A stretch of DNA of 64,000 bases from Candidatus Poribacteria bacterium (GTDB lineage: Bacteria; Poribacteria; WGA-4E; WGA-3G). Position 1 is the stretch's first letter. Each line of letters opens with the position of its first letter. The stretch spans positions 1-64,000 of the forward strand of contig JAPPFM010000027.1 of assembly GCA_028821605.1 (NCBI GenBank), in the 5' to 3' direction. The notes beneath the pieces were generated by a model. It was not told the origin of the DNA. It saw only the letters and a list, made by a program, of their open reading frames with translations, and did no database searches. Of this stretch, positions 15,982-24,125 are shown piece after piece. The position numbers and the translations under genes are program-made.

Positions 15982-17457
15982 CTAGTATAGATCGCGAAGG
16001 ATTCGCTCAATCTTGGTTTTGAGACCTTTGTCACCAACTTGTTTTGCGAGCCTTAAAGCAATTAGGAGATCTTGCTTTGCCTCCCAAGTTCGACCTAATA
16101 TACCTTTTGAAGTTCCCCGAAGAGCATAAGCATAGCGTAGGTCAGGTTTGAGTTGTACTGCCTTGTCAAAATCGGCAATAGCTGCCCGATATTGATCCAG
16201 CGTTGTCCTTATGCTTCCCCGTTCGTAGGATGCTAAAGCGTAATCGGATTTTAGGTGGATAGCCAAGGTATAATCCGAAATGGCAGCAAAGTATTGGTTC
16301 AATTCAGCCTTCGCAGAGCCCCGAAAATAGTATGCTTCAGCAAAGTCAGGTTTGAGTTGTATTGCTTTGTCATAATCGGTGATAGCCCCATAGTATTGTC
16401 CTAAGATCCTTTTTGCAAATCCACGTCCGTGGTATGCTGAAGCATAATCAGGTTTTAGGTGAATAGCCTTGTTATAATCGGCAATGGCATCATAGTATTG
16501 ACCTAGATAGTGCCTTGCATTTCCCCGATTGTAATAAACATCGGCATCATCGGGTATCAGTTGTATTATCTTGTTATAATCATCAACTGCGGATCGGTAT
16601 TGTCCCAAAATTACCTTGACAACTGCCCGATTATAGTATGCCTTAACAAAGTCCGATTTGCTGAGGATAGCTAGAGTATAGTACGCCATAGCACCATGAT
16701 AATTACCCAAATGGTACTCCGTGTTTCCTCTAACGAAATGGGTCTCCGCAGATATAGGTTGTTTCCGTTGCGATAAGGGCTCCGGGTGTCTTGACTGATT
16801 TAAAAGTTTCTTGAGATAGTTGGATGGAATAGCAAAATTTAGATTCTGTCCACCTTCAAGCGTCATGAAAGATACCCCGATGACTTCACCCTTACGGTTT
16901 AGCACGGGACCACCACTGCTTCCCGGAGAGATAGGTGCAGTCATCTGGAGGCGTTCTTTAGCGTGTCTCTCGCGGCGGCTGCTGATGATACCATCGGAAA
17001 ATGTACCCTCCAAACCTTTTGGATTGCCTGCAACGTAAATCGTCGCACCAATTTTAACATAGTTACTGTCGCCGAGCGAAAGTGGCTTCATACCATTCGC
17101 GTTCACCTTTAGGAGTGCAAGGTCGTTTTTCTCGTCAGTCGCCGTGGTACCCTCAATATTATATTTTCTGTACTTGCCAACCAACTTAGCGGTACCGCTT
17201 GCTGCACCTTCAATAACGTGGAAATTGGTAGCAATCAGGTTTTCTCTCACAAAGAAACCACTGCCAAATCCAAGGATTGTCCCATTTCTATCTTTCATCT
17301 CTAAGGACACGGTTGCTGCCAACGCTTTTTCGGCAATTTGTTCAGTAGTTTGAGCAGGTGCCACGGTGGTTAGGCAAAGTAGTAGGGCTGCTATAAGGGG
17401 CAGATATTGCATAGGGCGAGGCGACTGATTATAAAACAGATTATTTTTGTCTTTCAA
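15982..17457 (-). CDS. Secreted trypsin-like (HtrA-type) protease fused to seven TPR repeats
   Basis: A 491-residue protein. A signal peptide (MQYLPLIAALLLCLTTVAPAQ) follows 15 residues of possible extension. The protease domain (about 45-225) has the complete triad: His80 in LIATNFHVIEG, Asp112 in EKNDLALLKV, Ser181 in ISPGSSGGPVLN. There is no PDZ domain, which is normally present in HtrA/DegP. Residues 235-480 instead hold seven TPR units of 34 residues (AYYNRGxxKxxLGQYxxAIxDYxKAIxLKPD). The TPR array probably presents substrates or tethers the enzyme in the periplasm. A TTG at 17457 has AGGA seven bases upstream; the alternative start is the ATG at 17412. It stands alone. Confidence 0.9.
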   Translation of the reverse strand: MKDKNNLFYNQSPRPMQYLPLIAALLLCLTTVAPAQTTEQIAEKALAATVSLEMKDRNGTILGFGSGFFVRENLIATNFHVIEGAASGTAKLVGKYRKYNIEGTTATDEKNDLALLKVNANGMKPLSLGDSNYVKIGATIYVAGNPKGLEGTFSDGIISSRRERHAKERLQMTAPISPGSSGGPVLNRKGEVIGVSFMTLEGGQNLNFAIPSNYLKKLLNQSRHPEPLSQRKQPISAETHFVRGNTEYHLGNYHGAMAYYTLAILSKSDFVKAYYNRAVVKVILGQYRSAVDDYNKIIQLIPDDADVYYNRGNARHYLGQYYDAIADYNKAIHLKPDYASAYHGRGFAKRILGQYYGAITDYDKAIQLKPDFAEAYYFRGSAKAELNQYFAAISDYTLAIHLKSDYALASYERGSIRTTLDQYRAAIADFDKAVQLKPDLRYAYALRGTSKGILGRTWEAKQDLLIALRLAKQVGDKGLKTKIERILRDLY

Positions 17458-17530
17458 TAGAATATCCTCATCTATTTTCAGAAGTTTCTATGCCTTACAA
17501 AAATAGCGGGAACCAGAATTCCCGTTGTAG

Positions 17531-18262
17531 TTAGTTATCGTCCTCAGACTTTTCTACCGGTATGCGCTTAGATGGATCATAGTATGAGACATATTTTATG
17601 CCTTTGCGTTTGTCCTCTTCTTCTCCGGCTCTTATATACGCAAAAAACTCCTCCAGAGTTTTGAATTGTGCGCTGATCTCTGCTTTGATGCGATAGCACT
17701 CTTCAAGGATCGGATCTGTATAAGTTTCTGGGTCAAATTCTGGGTGCTTTTCTGATGTTTCTTTCATCTGAATGTCCTCCATCAGTTCAATAGGCGTGCA
17801 GATGGTCGTCGGTTGAAATCCTGCTTCTTGGCAAACCTGATTGATATGTTCACGCTTGTTTTCATTTGCGATATGCTTGTGATTCCACGATACCAAGTAT
17901 TCAACACTATGTACCGTTGCAATGGCAATATGCTGGGCATCTGGTTCGGAATTTCGTGGTACTGTCCCCGCATCCAATAGTTTCTGTGTAAGCATATTAA
18001 CTTCTGGTGTAACTTCTAGGACCGTGAGAGGTAATACTACTTCAAGCCGTTGCTGTGCTGCGGTTACATCGCCACGCTGGATTTCAGCACGAACTATACG
18101 TGAAATAACAAACTCAAACCTATCAGCATAATCTTCCCACAGTTGCCGACTTGCTCTCTGCCGGGCTGCTAAGATTGGATTGTTACTGGGTCTCGCTACC
18201 AAGTAACTAACAACGGTTGACTCAATATAGACTCTCGATTTTATTGTTGTATATTTTAGCAC
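17531..18262 (-). CDS. PIN-domain (VapC-like) protein fused in frame to a small partner domain
   Basis: A 243-residue protein. Residues 8-157 are a PIN domain: SRVYIESTVVSYLVARPS (first acidic position), VRAEIQRGD, EPDAQHIAIA (acidic near 108) and YLVSWNHKHIAN, then QPTTICTPIELM, where free-standing members of this PIN subfamily normally end. From M166, PILEECYRIKAEISAQF resembles the separate small protein that usually follows such PIN genes. Here both are one frame. GGAGG lies eight bases before the in-frame ATG at 17767, so the last 78 residues may also be made alone. Starts with GTG. Nuclease and neutraliser roles are inferred from the family. Confidence 0.8.
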   Translation of the reverse strand: MLKYTTIKSRVYIESTVVSYLVARPSNNPILAARQRASRQLWEDYADRFEFVISRIVRAEIQRGDVTAAQQRLEVVLPLTVLEVTPEVNMLTQKLLDAGTVPRNSEPDAQHIAIATVHSVEYLVSWNHKHIANENKREHINQVCQEAGFQPTTICTPIELMEDIQMKETSEKHPEFDPETYTDPILEECYRIKAEISAQFKTLEEFFAYIRAGEEEDKRKGIKYVSYYDPSKRIPVEKSEDDN

Positions 18263-18333
18263 GAGATACTGCTTCTTTCAAATCGAATTGCCCGTGTAAG
18301 ATCTTGAAACCAACTGGTGGATTCACGGCGGTG

Positions 18334-18383
18334 TTGAATGGAAGTATGGAAGATTCGGGGGACTTCCTCTTCCATCCTTCCAA
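18334..18383. repeat. Inverted repeat, GGAAGxATGGAAG type
   Basis: A left arm of the form ATGGAAGTATGGAAG faces CTTCCTCTTCCATCCTTCC. The same arrangement recurs at 61946-62030. It lies in the gap between the PIN gene and the sialidase gene. Confidence 0.55.
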
Positions 18384-18401
18384 CGCAAAATTAAGATCGC
18401 A

Positions 18402-19469
18402 TCACGCCAAAATATCTTCCCCATCCGTCAACCACGCCAGATTGAACTTCGCAAACGACAGCGTCTCATACGCCCCATTCTCACCGCGCTCATAAAGACA
18501 ACATATATTCATATCTGAATCGACACAGAGATCGGAATACGCCGCGGGCCCCGCGTGCAAAACTTTCCCACTGCTCCAACTTTGACACTCATCATAACTG
18601 ATACGGATTGTCATCCGTTCGCGACTCTCACTGGCGGGATTGGAGAACAAGATACGGTTCTTGTCGTGTTGATTCGCGTCTGTATACCGCACCATACTCG
18701 CCTGGCAAATCGGTTCGATGAGGTCTTCCTCGTAACCAAATTCCGTGAATGTATCGCCACTATCGCTACTTCGCGCATAAGCACGCCGTTTCGGGGCGAC
18801 GTAGTTCCGACAGTTGAAATAGAGTCCACCGTCCACCGTTTCAACGACAACAGATTCATTCGTGCCTGGCTGTGCCTTACCAGCCATCCGCCATGTCTCA
18901 CCGTGGTCATCGCTGACAATCAGGTGTGAGTAGCCGTATTGGGCATAGTCCCGATTATTTCCAAGCACATGGTCACACGGGATTACGAATCTGCCGTTGG
19001 CGAGTTGAATCCCGTGGCAGGGACCGGTTGCGTACCACGTCCAGTCTTCGTCTTTCGTTGTGGCTGTAATTTCTCTCGGTTCTGCCCACGTTTCCCCGTC
19101 GTTGGTGCTGCTGGTTACCCAAACGGTGCGCGGTGCTTCTCCAGCAACAATTTTCCCTTCCGCGCCATCGGCGAGGTTTTTGCAGAAAACGAGCCAAATC
19201 GTGCCTGAATCCCGATCAACGACTGGTGCCGGATTGCCATCCGTGTCGGTTCCAGTAGAGACAGCGATTTGCATCGGCTGCCAACTTTCGCCGTTATCAA
19301 AACTCCGTTTCAGTACAATATCAATATCTCCTGAATCACCGCCACCGTGCCGCCTACCCTCACAAAACGCCAAGAGTGTTCCCGCGTTTGACCGAACAAG
19401 CGCGGGGATTCGGAATGTATGGTAGCCTTCCGTCCCCGCTGTGAAAAGTGGACGCTCCGTTTTGTACAT
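18402..19469 (-). CDS. Exo-alpha-sialidase-like protein (GH33 fold)
   Basis: A 355-residue six-bladed propeller hydrolase. YHTFRIPALVRS at residues 16-27 contains the FRIP arginine that binds the sialic acid carboxylate. Asp-boxes recur as SFDNGESW, STNDGETW, SDDHGETW and SSDSGDTF. NPAPVVDRDSGTIWLVF is the usual sialidase block and DIDIVLKRS supplies an acidic residue. No signal peptide is visible, which is unusual for a glycan-scavenging sialidase, so it may act in the cytoplasm or be a sialidase-like lectin. AAGGAGG just before the ATG sets the start. It follows a LamG gene on the same strand by 247 bases. Substrate could also be a related keto-sugar. Confidence 0.85.
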   Translation of the reverse strand: MYKTERPLFTAGTEGYHTFRIPALVRSNAGTLLAFCEGRRHGGGDSGDIDIVLKRSFDNGESWQPMQIAVSTGTDTDGNPAPVVDRDSGTIWLVFCKNLADGAEGKIVAGEAPRTVWVTSSTNDGETWAEPREITATTKDEDWTWYATGPCHGIQLANGRFVIPCDHVLGNNRDYAQYGYSHLIVSDDHGETWRMAGKAQPGTNESVVVETVDGGLYFNCRNYVAPKRRAYARSSDSGDTFTEFGYEEDLIEPICQASMVRYTDANQHDKNRILFSNPASESRERMTIRISYDECQSWSSGKVLHAGPAAYSDLCVDSDMNICCLYERGENGAYETLSFAKFNLAWLTDGEDILA

Positions 19470-19716
19470 ACTTACAAGCCTCCTTATATATAGTCTTCAG
19501 TAGTCAACAATCGGAAACCGTTGGCAGTTGACAATTAGCAGTTGGTGGTTGGAAGTCAACAGAGCCAAACGAGTAGCCTGCAACAACGGCGCAGGGTTTT
19601 TGCAATGTAATACAAGGAATGGATTTAGTCTATTCCCAGACTAAATCCGGTGTTTCTTCAGATATACGCAAAATTCTGTGAAAGTTCTAATCCTGCTGAC
19701 CGAACCGCAAGGTAAA
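19470..19716. repeat. Intergenic with palindromes
   Basis: Holds a CAGTTGACAATTAGCAGTT-type repeat around 19500-19560 and a perfect 10-bp hairpin, GGATTTAGTC (19621-19630) with GACTAAATCC (19639-19648), loop 8. The hairpin lies about 70 bases after the LamG stop codon and may end that transcript, though no U-run follows. Confidence 0.55.
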
Positions 19717-20436
19717 TTAAAAATTCTTGATGCGTGCCCACGTTGTGGTGAGTTTACCAATCGGTTGCACATCCGCTGGATCATCCATCACAAATTCATC
19801 AGGTTCCTTCTGATGGTCAGAGAGCCGCAATCCATCAACGACACAGTTCGTTGGAAACCTTGGGTCCGGTGGAGAGGCGTTGTTAATCTCAAAAGTTTCC
19901 GCAAAGATGGTCGGTCCCTTTTTGAAACCAGCCTCACCTTCGAGTGTGCCATCTAAGTAGAGTTTCAAGCCATCGGGTCCCCATGTTCCTGCCATGTGGT
20001 GGGGCTCTCCCGTTTTCCAGTCGAGTTTAGCACTATTGGCGTTGTGCCATGACCCGGCACTTTTAATCCGCATCTGTGCGATCCCACCGCTGTTAAACTG
20101 CAGAAATACGGCATCGGTGCCGCGTTTGTAAGTCATAAAGGTGAAAAGCTCACCCTTGATGTCGCTGGTATCCAACCCCATCGTTACCCACAACTCAACG
20201 GTGCCTTCATCGAGGTTAACAAAGCGGTCTTCCACGGGGAAGTGGATAACATCACCAACCGCTTCGCTGACAAAACCGTTGCCAAATTTACCGGGCTTGA
20301 AGCTCCCGCCATCAACGGTGCCACCCTCTTTTTCAACTTCCGCTTTGCTCTCCAATGCAGAGAAGAAGGTTTCCTCTGCCATAGCCACAGAGGTGCAAAG
20401 CAACGTAATCGCCAAAAGACACAATATAGTTTTCAT
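19717..20436 (-). CDS. Secreted LamG-domain protein with GKLTTTWARIK tail
   Basis: A 239-residue protein with signal peptide MKTILCLLAITLLCTSVAMA. The LamG-like jelly roll spans about 30-205, with FKPGKFGNGFVSEAVGDVIHF, GTVELWVTM, EPHHMAGTWGPDGLKLYLDG and CVVDGLRLSDHQKEP as landmarks. Residues 227-237 (19726-19758) are GKLTTTWARIK, the same tail as in the proteins at 12589, 21578 and 23296, followed by only NF. A strong AGGAGG stands before the ATG. It is transcribed after the phosphodiesterase gene, but an AT-rich hairpin separates them. Likely an extracellular or envelope-bound binding protein. Confidence 0.88.
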   Translation of the reverse strand: MKTILCLLAITLLCTSVAMAEETFFSALESKAEVEKEGGTVDGGSFKPGKFGNGFVSEAVGDVIHFPVEDRFVNLDEGTVELWVTMGLDTSDIKGELFTFMTYKRGTDAVFLQFNSGGIAQMRIKSAGSWHNANSAKLDWKTGEPHHMAGTWGPDGLKLYLDGTLEGEAGFKKGPTIFAETFEINNASPPDPRFPTNCVVDGLRLSDHQKEPDEFVMDDPADVQPIGKLTTTWARIKNF

Positions 20437-20558
20437 AAGACATCCTCCTATTCAGGTTGAGGATTTTGATTAAATAATGATACGGGAATCAGCGTGTCCC
20501 TCTTAACTAACCGCGCCGAAGGCACGCATCAATTATAAAAATCATAACAGATTTGATG

Positions 20559-20588
20559 AAAACATTCAAAAAAGATTTTGAATGTTTT
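20559..20588. terminator. AT-rich hairpin, probable terminator
   Basis: AAAACATTCAAAA (20559-20571) and TTTTGAATGTTTT (20576-20588) form a perfect 13-bp stem with loop AAGA, flanked by T-runs on both strands. It lies 25 bases after the stop codon of the minus-strand phosphodiesterase gene. Confidence 0.6.
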
Positions 20589-20613
20589 TTGATGTTAAAT
20601 CTTTTAGAACAGG

Positions 20614-21549
20614 TTATGGTCCCCCAAATGCTTCTAACACCGGCTTGGCGATCCAGCAGTCCGGTGCAGTCAACCCGAAGATATGGGCAACCGTCGCTGC
20701 TGTGTCGTAGATGTTCACGAAAGAGGTCAGCTCTTTTGCGGGTGCAACCCCCGGTCCGGCGATAATCCACGGAATCTCGATCTCCGCCGTCGTCGCCCCC
20801 CCGTGACCTTTTCCCACACCCCCATGATCAGAAGTAATGATAAGGATCGTTTGCGCCAGCATCCCTGACGCTTCGAGTCCCTGAATTGTCTCGCCGATGA
20901 GCCGATCCGCCTCTTCGACGGATTTGTAATACTCAGGTGTTCCATGACCGTACTTATGCCCAGCGTGATCTATGTGATCAAGATGGATGAGCGTAAAATC
21001 AGGCTGCTTTGCCTTGAAATAGGCGACAGCGCGTTCAGTGGTGTTGACCGGACCGTCCGTATCTTCGATGACATCCAGGGTTTCCCGTTCAAACAATTGT
21101 CCAATACCACCCCAATCGTGGAAGCAGGCAATCACCATTGACGGCTGCTGCTCACGCAGCACACCGAAGATCGTCGGGAAAATACCCCCGGATCCCACTG
21201 CCGTTGGCGCGAGCCCAAATTTATTGGGTCTCCAATCGTTGGACGTGATACCGTGCTGTTCGGGTCCGGCACCCATAAGCATCGAAGCCCAATTGGGACT
21301 GCTGGAGGTTGGCATCACGCCGCGCGCTCGCAGCGTATAAGCACCACGCTGCATGAGGTCATCCATGTTGGGAGTTTTCGCGTTTTGGACACCGTCAGGA
21401 CTCAATCCATCGCACCCGATGATCACTACATGTTCCACGCCCGGAACCCGCGAGACGATTGAGGGTGTGAAACCGAAAAACAGCGTGCCAACCAGCAAAA
21501 TGGCTCCAAACACCCTGAAAGCCCCGTGTTTCTTGAAAAAGATACGCAT
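20614..21549 (-). CDS. Type I phosphodiesterase / nucleotide pyrophosphatase-like enzyme
   Basis: A 311-residue alkaline-phosphatase-superfamily hydrolase with an N-terminal membrane or signal helix (VFGAILLVGTLFFGF). VVIIGCDGLSPDG near residue 41 supplies the first metal Asp. PTSSSPNWASMLMGAGPEQHG near 80 holds the nucleophile region (a Ser/Thr in this family). HLDHIDHAGHKYGHGTPEYY near 185 and ITSDHGGVGKGHGG near 238 give the remaining Asp/His ligands. It should cleave phosphodiester or pyrophosphate bonds of nucleotides, phospholipids or phosphoglycans outside the cytoplasm. It follows the LamG gene at 21578-22423 after 28 bases, so both likely sit in the ThuA-GDPD-LamG unit. Confidence 0.87.
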   Translation of the reverse strand: MRIFFKKHGAFRVFGAILLVGTLFFGFTPSIVSRVPGVEHVVIIGCDGLSPDGVQNAKTPNMDDLMQRGAYTLRARGVMPTSSSPNWASMLMGAGPEQHGITSNDWRPNKFGLAPTAVGSGGIFPTIFGVLREQQPSMVIACFHDWGGIGQLFERETLDVIEDTDGPVNTTERAVAYFKAKQPDFTLIHLDHIDHAGHKYGHGTPEYYKSVEEADRLIGETIQGLEASGMLAQTILIITSDHGGVGKGHGGATTAEIEIPWIIAGPGVAPAKELTSFVNIYDTAATVAHIFGLTAPDCWIAKPVLEAFGGP

Positions 21550-21577
21550 TATTTTTTCCCTCCGAAACGGATAGGGG

Positions 21578-22423
21578 TTATCTATTCGCAGCAGCCTTAA
21601 TTTGACCCCAGGTGAGACTCAGTTTTCCAGCTGCCTCCACTGCCAACCCTTCCGCTTCAAGATTGTTCGATACCTCTTTTTCGCTGAGTGCCCGATCATA
21701 GAGACGCACTTCGTCGATCATCCCCTTGTGCACGAAGTCCTCGTTGTCATCTTTATAAGCACCCATGGAAAAGAAAATACGATCCGGATAGTTGATTACC
21801 CCCGATTGCACACTTGAAGTGCCCTCCAGTTTCCCATCTACGTAGATTTTCATCTCCTTACCATCGTATGTTCCGACCACATGGTGCCATTCATTCACAT
21901 CATACGTGTTGGCGGAATTGAGGTAAGTTAAGAGACCATCGCCATCATCAGCCCCATCCGAAGAGAGTGCGAAGCTGAACGCTTTCCATCGGGTGCCGAT
22001 CAGCCACCCTTTTTCAAAAGCACCGTTGTCCTGAACGGCTACCATGTACCCACCCCATTCGATGAACTGCTCATCCCACACCCATAATTCTACAGTCATT
22101 TCCTCTGTGGGGAGTTCAGCTTTTTTGATGTCATCAGTGATTTGGACACGGGCACCCGCGCCTCCTTCCAATCGCACTGCTTCTCCAAACTTACCCTCGA
22201 CGATTTGAAGTTTCCCTATCATCTCGGCATCCTGATTGCCCCAGACATCCTTTACCGTATTGCCTTTCACGGTGTCTTTATTGAAACTCCAGTAGCCAAT
22301 TAGCCCATCTTCGATGACGACTGTCTGGGCAGCGACAGGAATCCCGATTCCTAATCCAGTAATTAAAACAGCGGCTAAGTTTAGAATCACCTTTTTCGTT
22401 GCGTTCATAACAGATGGAAACAT
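21578..22423 (-). CDS. Secreted LamG-domain protein with GKLSLTWGQIK tail
   Basis: A 281-residue protein. The start at 22423 is chosen because AAGGAGG lies seven bases upstream and it opens directly into a signal peptide (KKVILNLAAVLITGLGIGIP, cleaved near VAAQ). The LamG fold follows: GLIGYWSFNKDTV, GKFGEAVRLEGGAGARVQI, MTVELWVWD, NEWHHVVGTYDGKEMKIYVD, MIDEVRLYDRALSEKEV. The tail GKLSLTWGQIK occupies 21596-21628, then AAANR. Codons in the tail differ from those of the other three carriers, so it is kept at the protein level. It sits between GDPD and the phosphodiesterase gene on one strand. Confidence 0.9.
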   Translation of the reverse strand: MFPSVMNATKKVILNLAAVLITGLGIGIPVAAQTVVIEDGLIGYWSFNKDTVKGNTVKDVWGNQDAEMIGKLQIVEGKFGEAVRLEGGAGARVQITDDIKKAELPTEEMTVELWVWDEQFIEWGGYMVAVQDNGAFEKGWLIGTRWKAFSFALSSDGADDGDGLLTYLNSANTYDVNEWHHVVGTYDGKEMKIYVDGKLEGTSSVQSGVINYPDRIFFSMGAYKDDNEDFVHKGMIDEVRLYDRALSEKEVSNNLEAEGLAVEAAGKLSLTWGQIKAAANR

Positions 22424-22457
22424 TTTTCCCTCCTTTGGTTGATGTTCTACTGCACTA

Positions 22458-23282
22458 TTATTCGTCGCCTGTGGATTTCTCAGTGAAACGCCAATGTAGA
22501 CAGCACTCCAGCGGCCAATCGGTACAAATGCCATCTACTTTGTTGGCGCGGGCTTTGTCCCATGTGTCGGGTCGGTTTTCGGCGATGTGCAGGCTAATCC
22601 AGACGCGCTTACCGAGTTGACGGGCCTGCTCAACCGCTTTCGCATCCGGAACGAATACCACCCATAGGTCGTCAGCCAGTGGATCCTGCAGATCTGCGTC
22701 GAATTGCTCGGTATTGCGAATATGTTGCGTTGTCGTCCGCAGCTTTGGGTTGGCTTCTTTGAAGCGACGAGTCGAATCGATGGATTGACCGAAGGCGAAG
22801 AGCTGGTCGAGCAGGTCGTATTTTTCGACGAGCTGCACGATGTTCTGCTCAATCCCTGGAGAGATGACTTTCATATTCAGTCCAATGGTCAATGGTGTTC
22901 GCTGACGCTCGCGTATGAGTTGGAACACTTCTTCCAATGTCGGCACCTTCTCGCCAGTGAAACGTTGATCGAACCAACTTCCAGCATCCAGTTTGCGGAT
23001 TTCTGCCAACGTCATATCAATCACTTTGCCGGTACCGTTAGTCGTACGGTCCACAGTCCCATCGTGGATGACCACAAGGTGTTCATCGCGTGTCTGGTAG
23101 ACATCCAACTCGAGCGACAGTCCTACCTCAATGGCCGCCGCAAAACCGGGCAAAGTGTTCTCAGGCGCGTGCCGTACCAAACCGCGATGAGCGAGCAAGA
23201 TTGGATCCGCGTCCGACTCGTTTGCCGCTGGCTCTGACAACGCACCAATCACACACAAAGGCATCTGCATGTTGAACGACAT
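22458..23282 (-). CDS. Glycerophosphodiester phosphodiesterase (GDPD family)
   Basis: A 274-residue TIM-barrel enzyme that splits glycerophosphodiesters to glycerol 3-phosphate and an alcohol. LLAHRGLVRHAPENTLPGF near residue 29 gives the catalytic His, Arg and the ENT triplet. LELDVYQTRDEHLVVIHDGT near 57 provides the metal-binding E-x-D and second His. VDRTTNGTGKV and LDAGSWF are further family blocks. No convincing signal peptide is seen. An AAGGAGA site precedes the ATG. It starts 13 bases after the ThuA-like gene and is 34 bases from the LamG gene, so these are co-transcribed. It may hydrolyse products of extracellular lipid or phosphoglycan breakdown. Confidence 0.92.
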   Translation of the reverse strand: MSFNMQMPLCVIGALSEPAANESDADPILLAHRGLVRHAPENTLPGFAAAIEVGLSLELDVYQTRDEHLVVIHDGTVDRTTNGTGKVIDMTLAEIRKLDAGSWFDQRFTGEKVPTLEEVFQLIRERQRTPLTIGLNMKVISPGIEQNIVQLVEKYDLLDQLFAFGQSIDSTRRFKEANPKLRTTTQHIRNTEQFDADLQDPLADDLWVVFVPDAKAVEQARQLGKRVWISLHIAENRPDTWDKARANKVDGICTDWPLECCLHWRFTEKSTGDE

Positions 23283-23295
23283 AATTTCTCTCCTT

Positions 23296-24069
23296 TCACA
23301 TTTTTAGTTTCGCCCACGTCGTTGTGACCTTACCACCCGCTTCGACAGCGGCAAATTCTTCAACATGGAACAGCAAATTCTCCATGAAAAGCTTTGCCAT
23401 GTCTTTCGTGTTGTCATCGTTACCTGCGATATGGTATTTATCAGGTGCAATTGCCATCATTAAGAACTTACCTTGTCCAAATTCTGCTTCCATAATGGCA
23501 GGTCGTCCCCCACTTTCCATCAACACGTCAAATCCCTTTTGGGAACCGATGACTTCCCAAACAGTAGGCCAGCCTTGATGTCCCCAGTCTTTAAATGTTT
23601 TCTCAGTTATACGGTTTGGTGCATTAAAAAGTGGATGGTCTGCTTCCAGTATTTTAACATCTGGTAAATCAGCGTCAGTCCGAACACAACTCAGTCCAGG
23701 CGGCAACCAATCCACATTCGCTTCGTTCTGATCAGCTTGGGTGGGTTCCCAAACGATACCACCATTTTCGACGAAATCCTGAATCGTTTTTGCATTCTTG
23801 TCGAGGTTTTGGTGAAGTTCAGCACTGTTGGTTACCATGCTACCGATTAAGAAAGTTCTATTTTCCGCTTTGAAAGGTAACTTTCCACCTTCAATCGATT
23901 TTGTCAGATCATCGTACTCAACTTTGAATTCATCCAGTGTCTGACGCAACGCGTCAACCTTTGTCCACTGGTCAGCAAAATCAACAAGCGCAATTTGAGC
24001 TGCTTTTACAGTCGTTACGCTCAAAACGAGGTTCAAAATACAGAACCATGCAAACAAACGGAGAAACAT
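23296..24069 (-). CDS. Secreted ThuA/GATase1-like protein with GKVTTTWAKLK tail
   Basis: A 257-residue protein with signal peptide MFLRLFAWFCILNLVLSVTTVKA. The body looks like a class I glutamine amidotransferase-like (ThuA or DUF4350-type) alpha/beta fold: IALVDFADQWTKV, a glycine-rich VENGGIVWEP near residue 105, DHPLFNAPNRI near 143, and GQGKFLMMAIAPDKYH near 205. The active-site cysteine of true amidotransferases is not evident, so an enzymatic role is doubtful. The last residues (23302-23334) are GKVTTTWAKLK, the tail shared with three LamG proteins although this fold is unrelated. AAGGAGG precedes the ATG. It is the first gene of the minus-strand unit ThuA-GDPD-LamG-phosphodiesterase. 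Confidence 0.72.
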   Translation of the reverse strand: MFLRLFAWFCILNLVLSVTTVKAAQIALVDFADQWTKVDALRQTLDEFKVEYDDLTKSIEGGKLPFKAENRTFLIGSMVTNSAELHQNLDKNAKTIQDFVENGGIVWEPTQADQNEANVDWLPPGLSCVRTDADLPDVKILEADHPLFNAPNRITEKTFKDWGHQGWPTVWEVIGSQKGFDVLMESGGRPAIMEAEFGQGKFLMMAIAPDKYHIAGNDDNTKDMAKLFMENLLFHVEEFAAVEAGGKVTTTWAKLKM

Positions 24070-24125
24070 AAGTTAACCTCCTTTAGTTAGGCAATACCCT
24101 CAAAAAAACAAAACATGTTCTTGAA

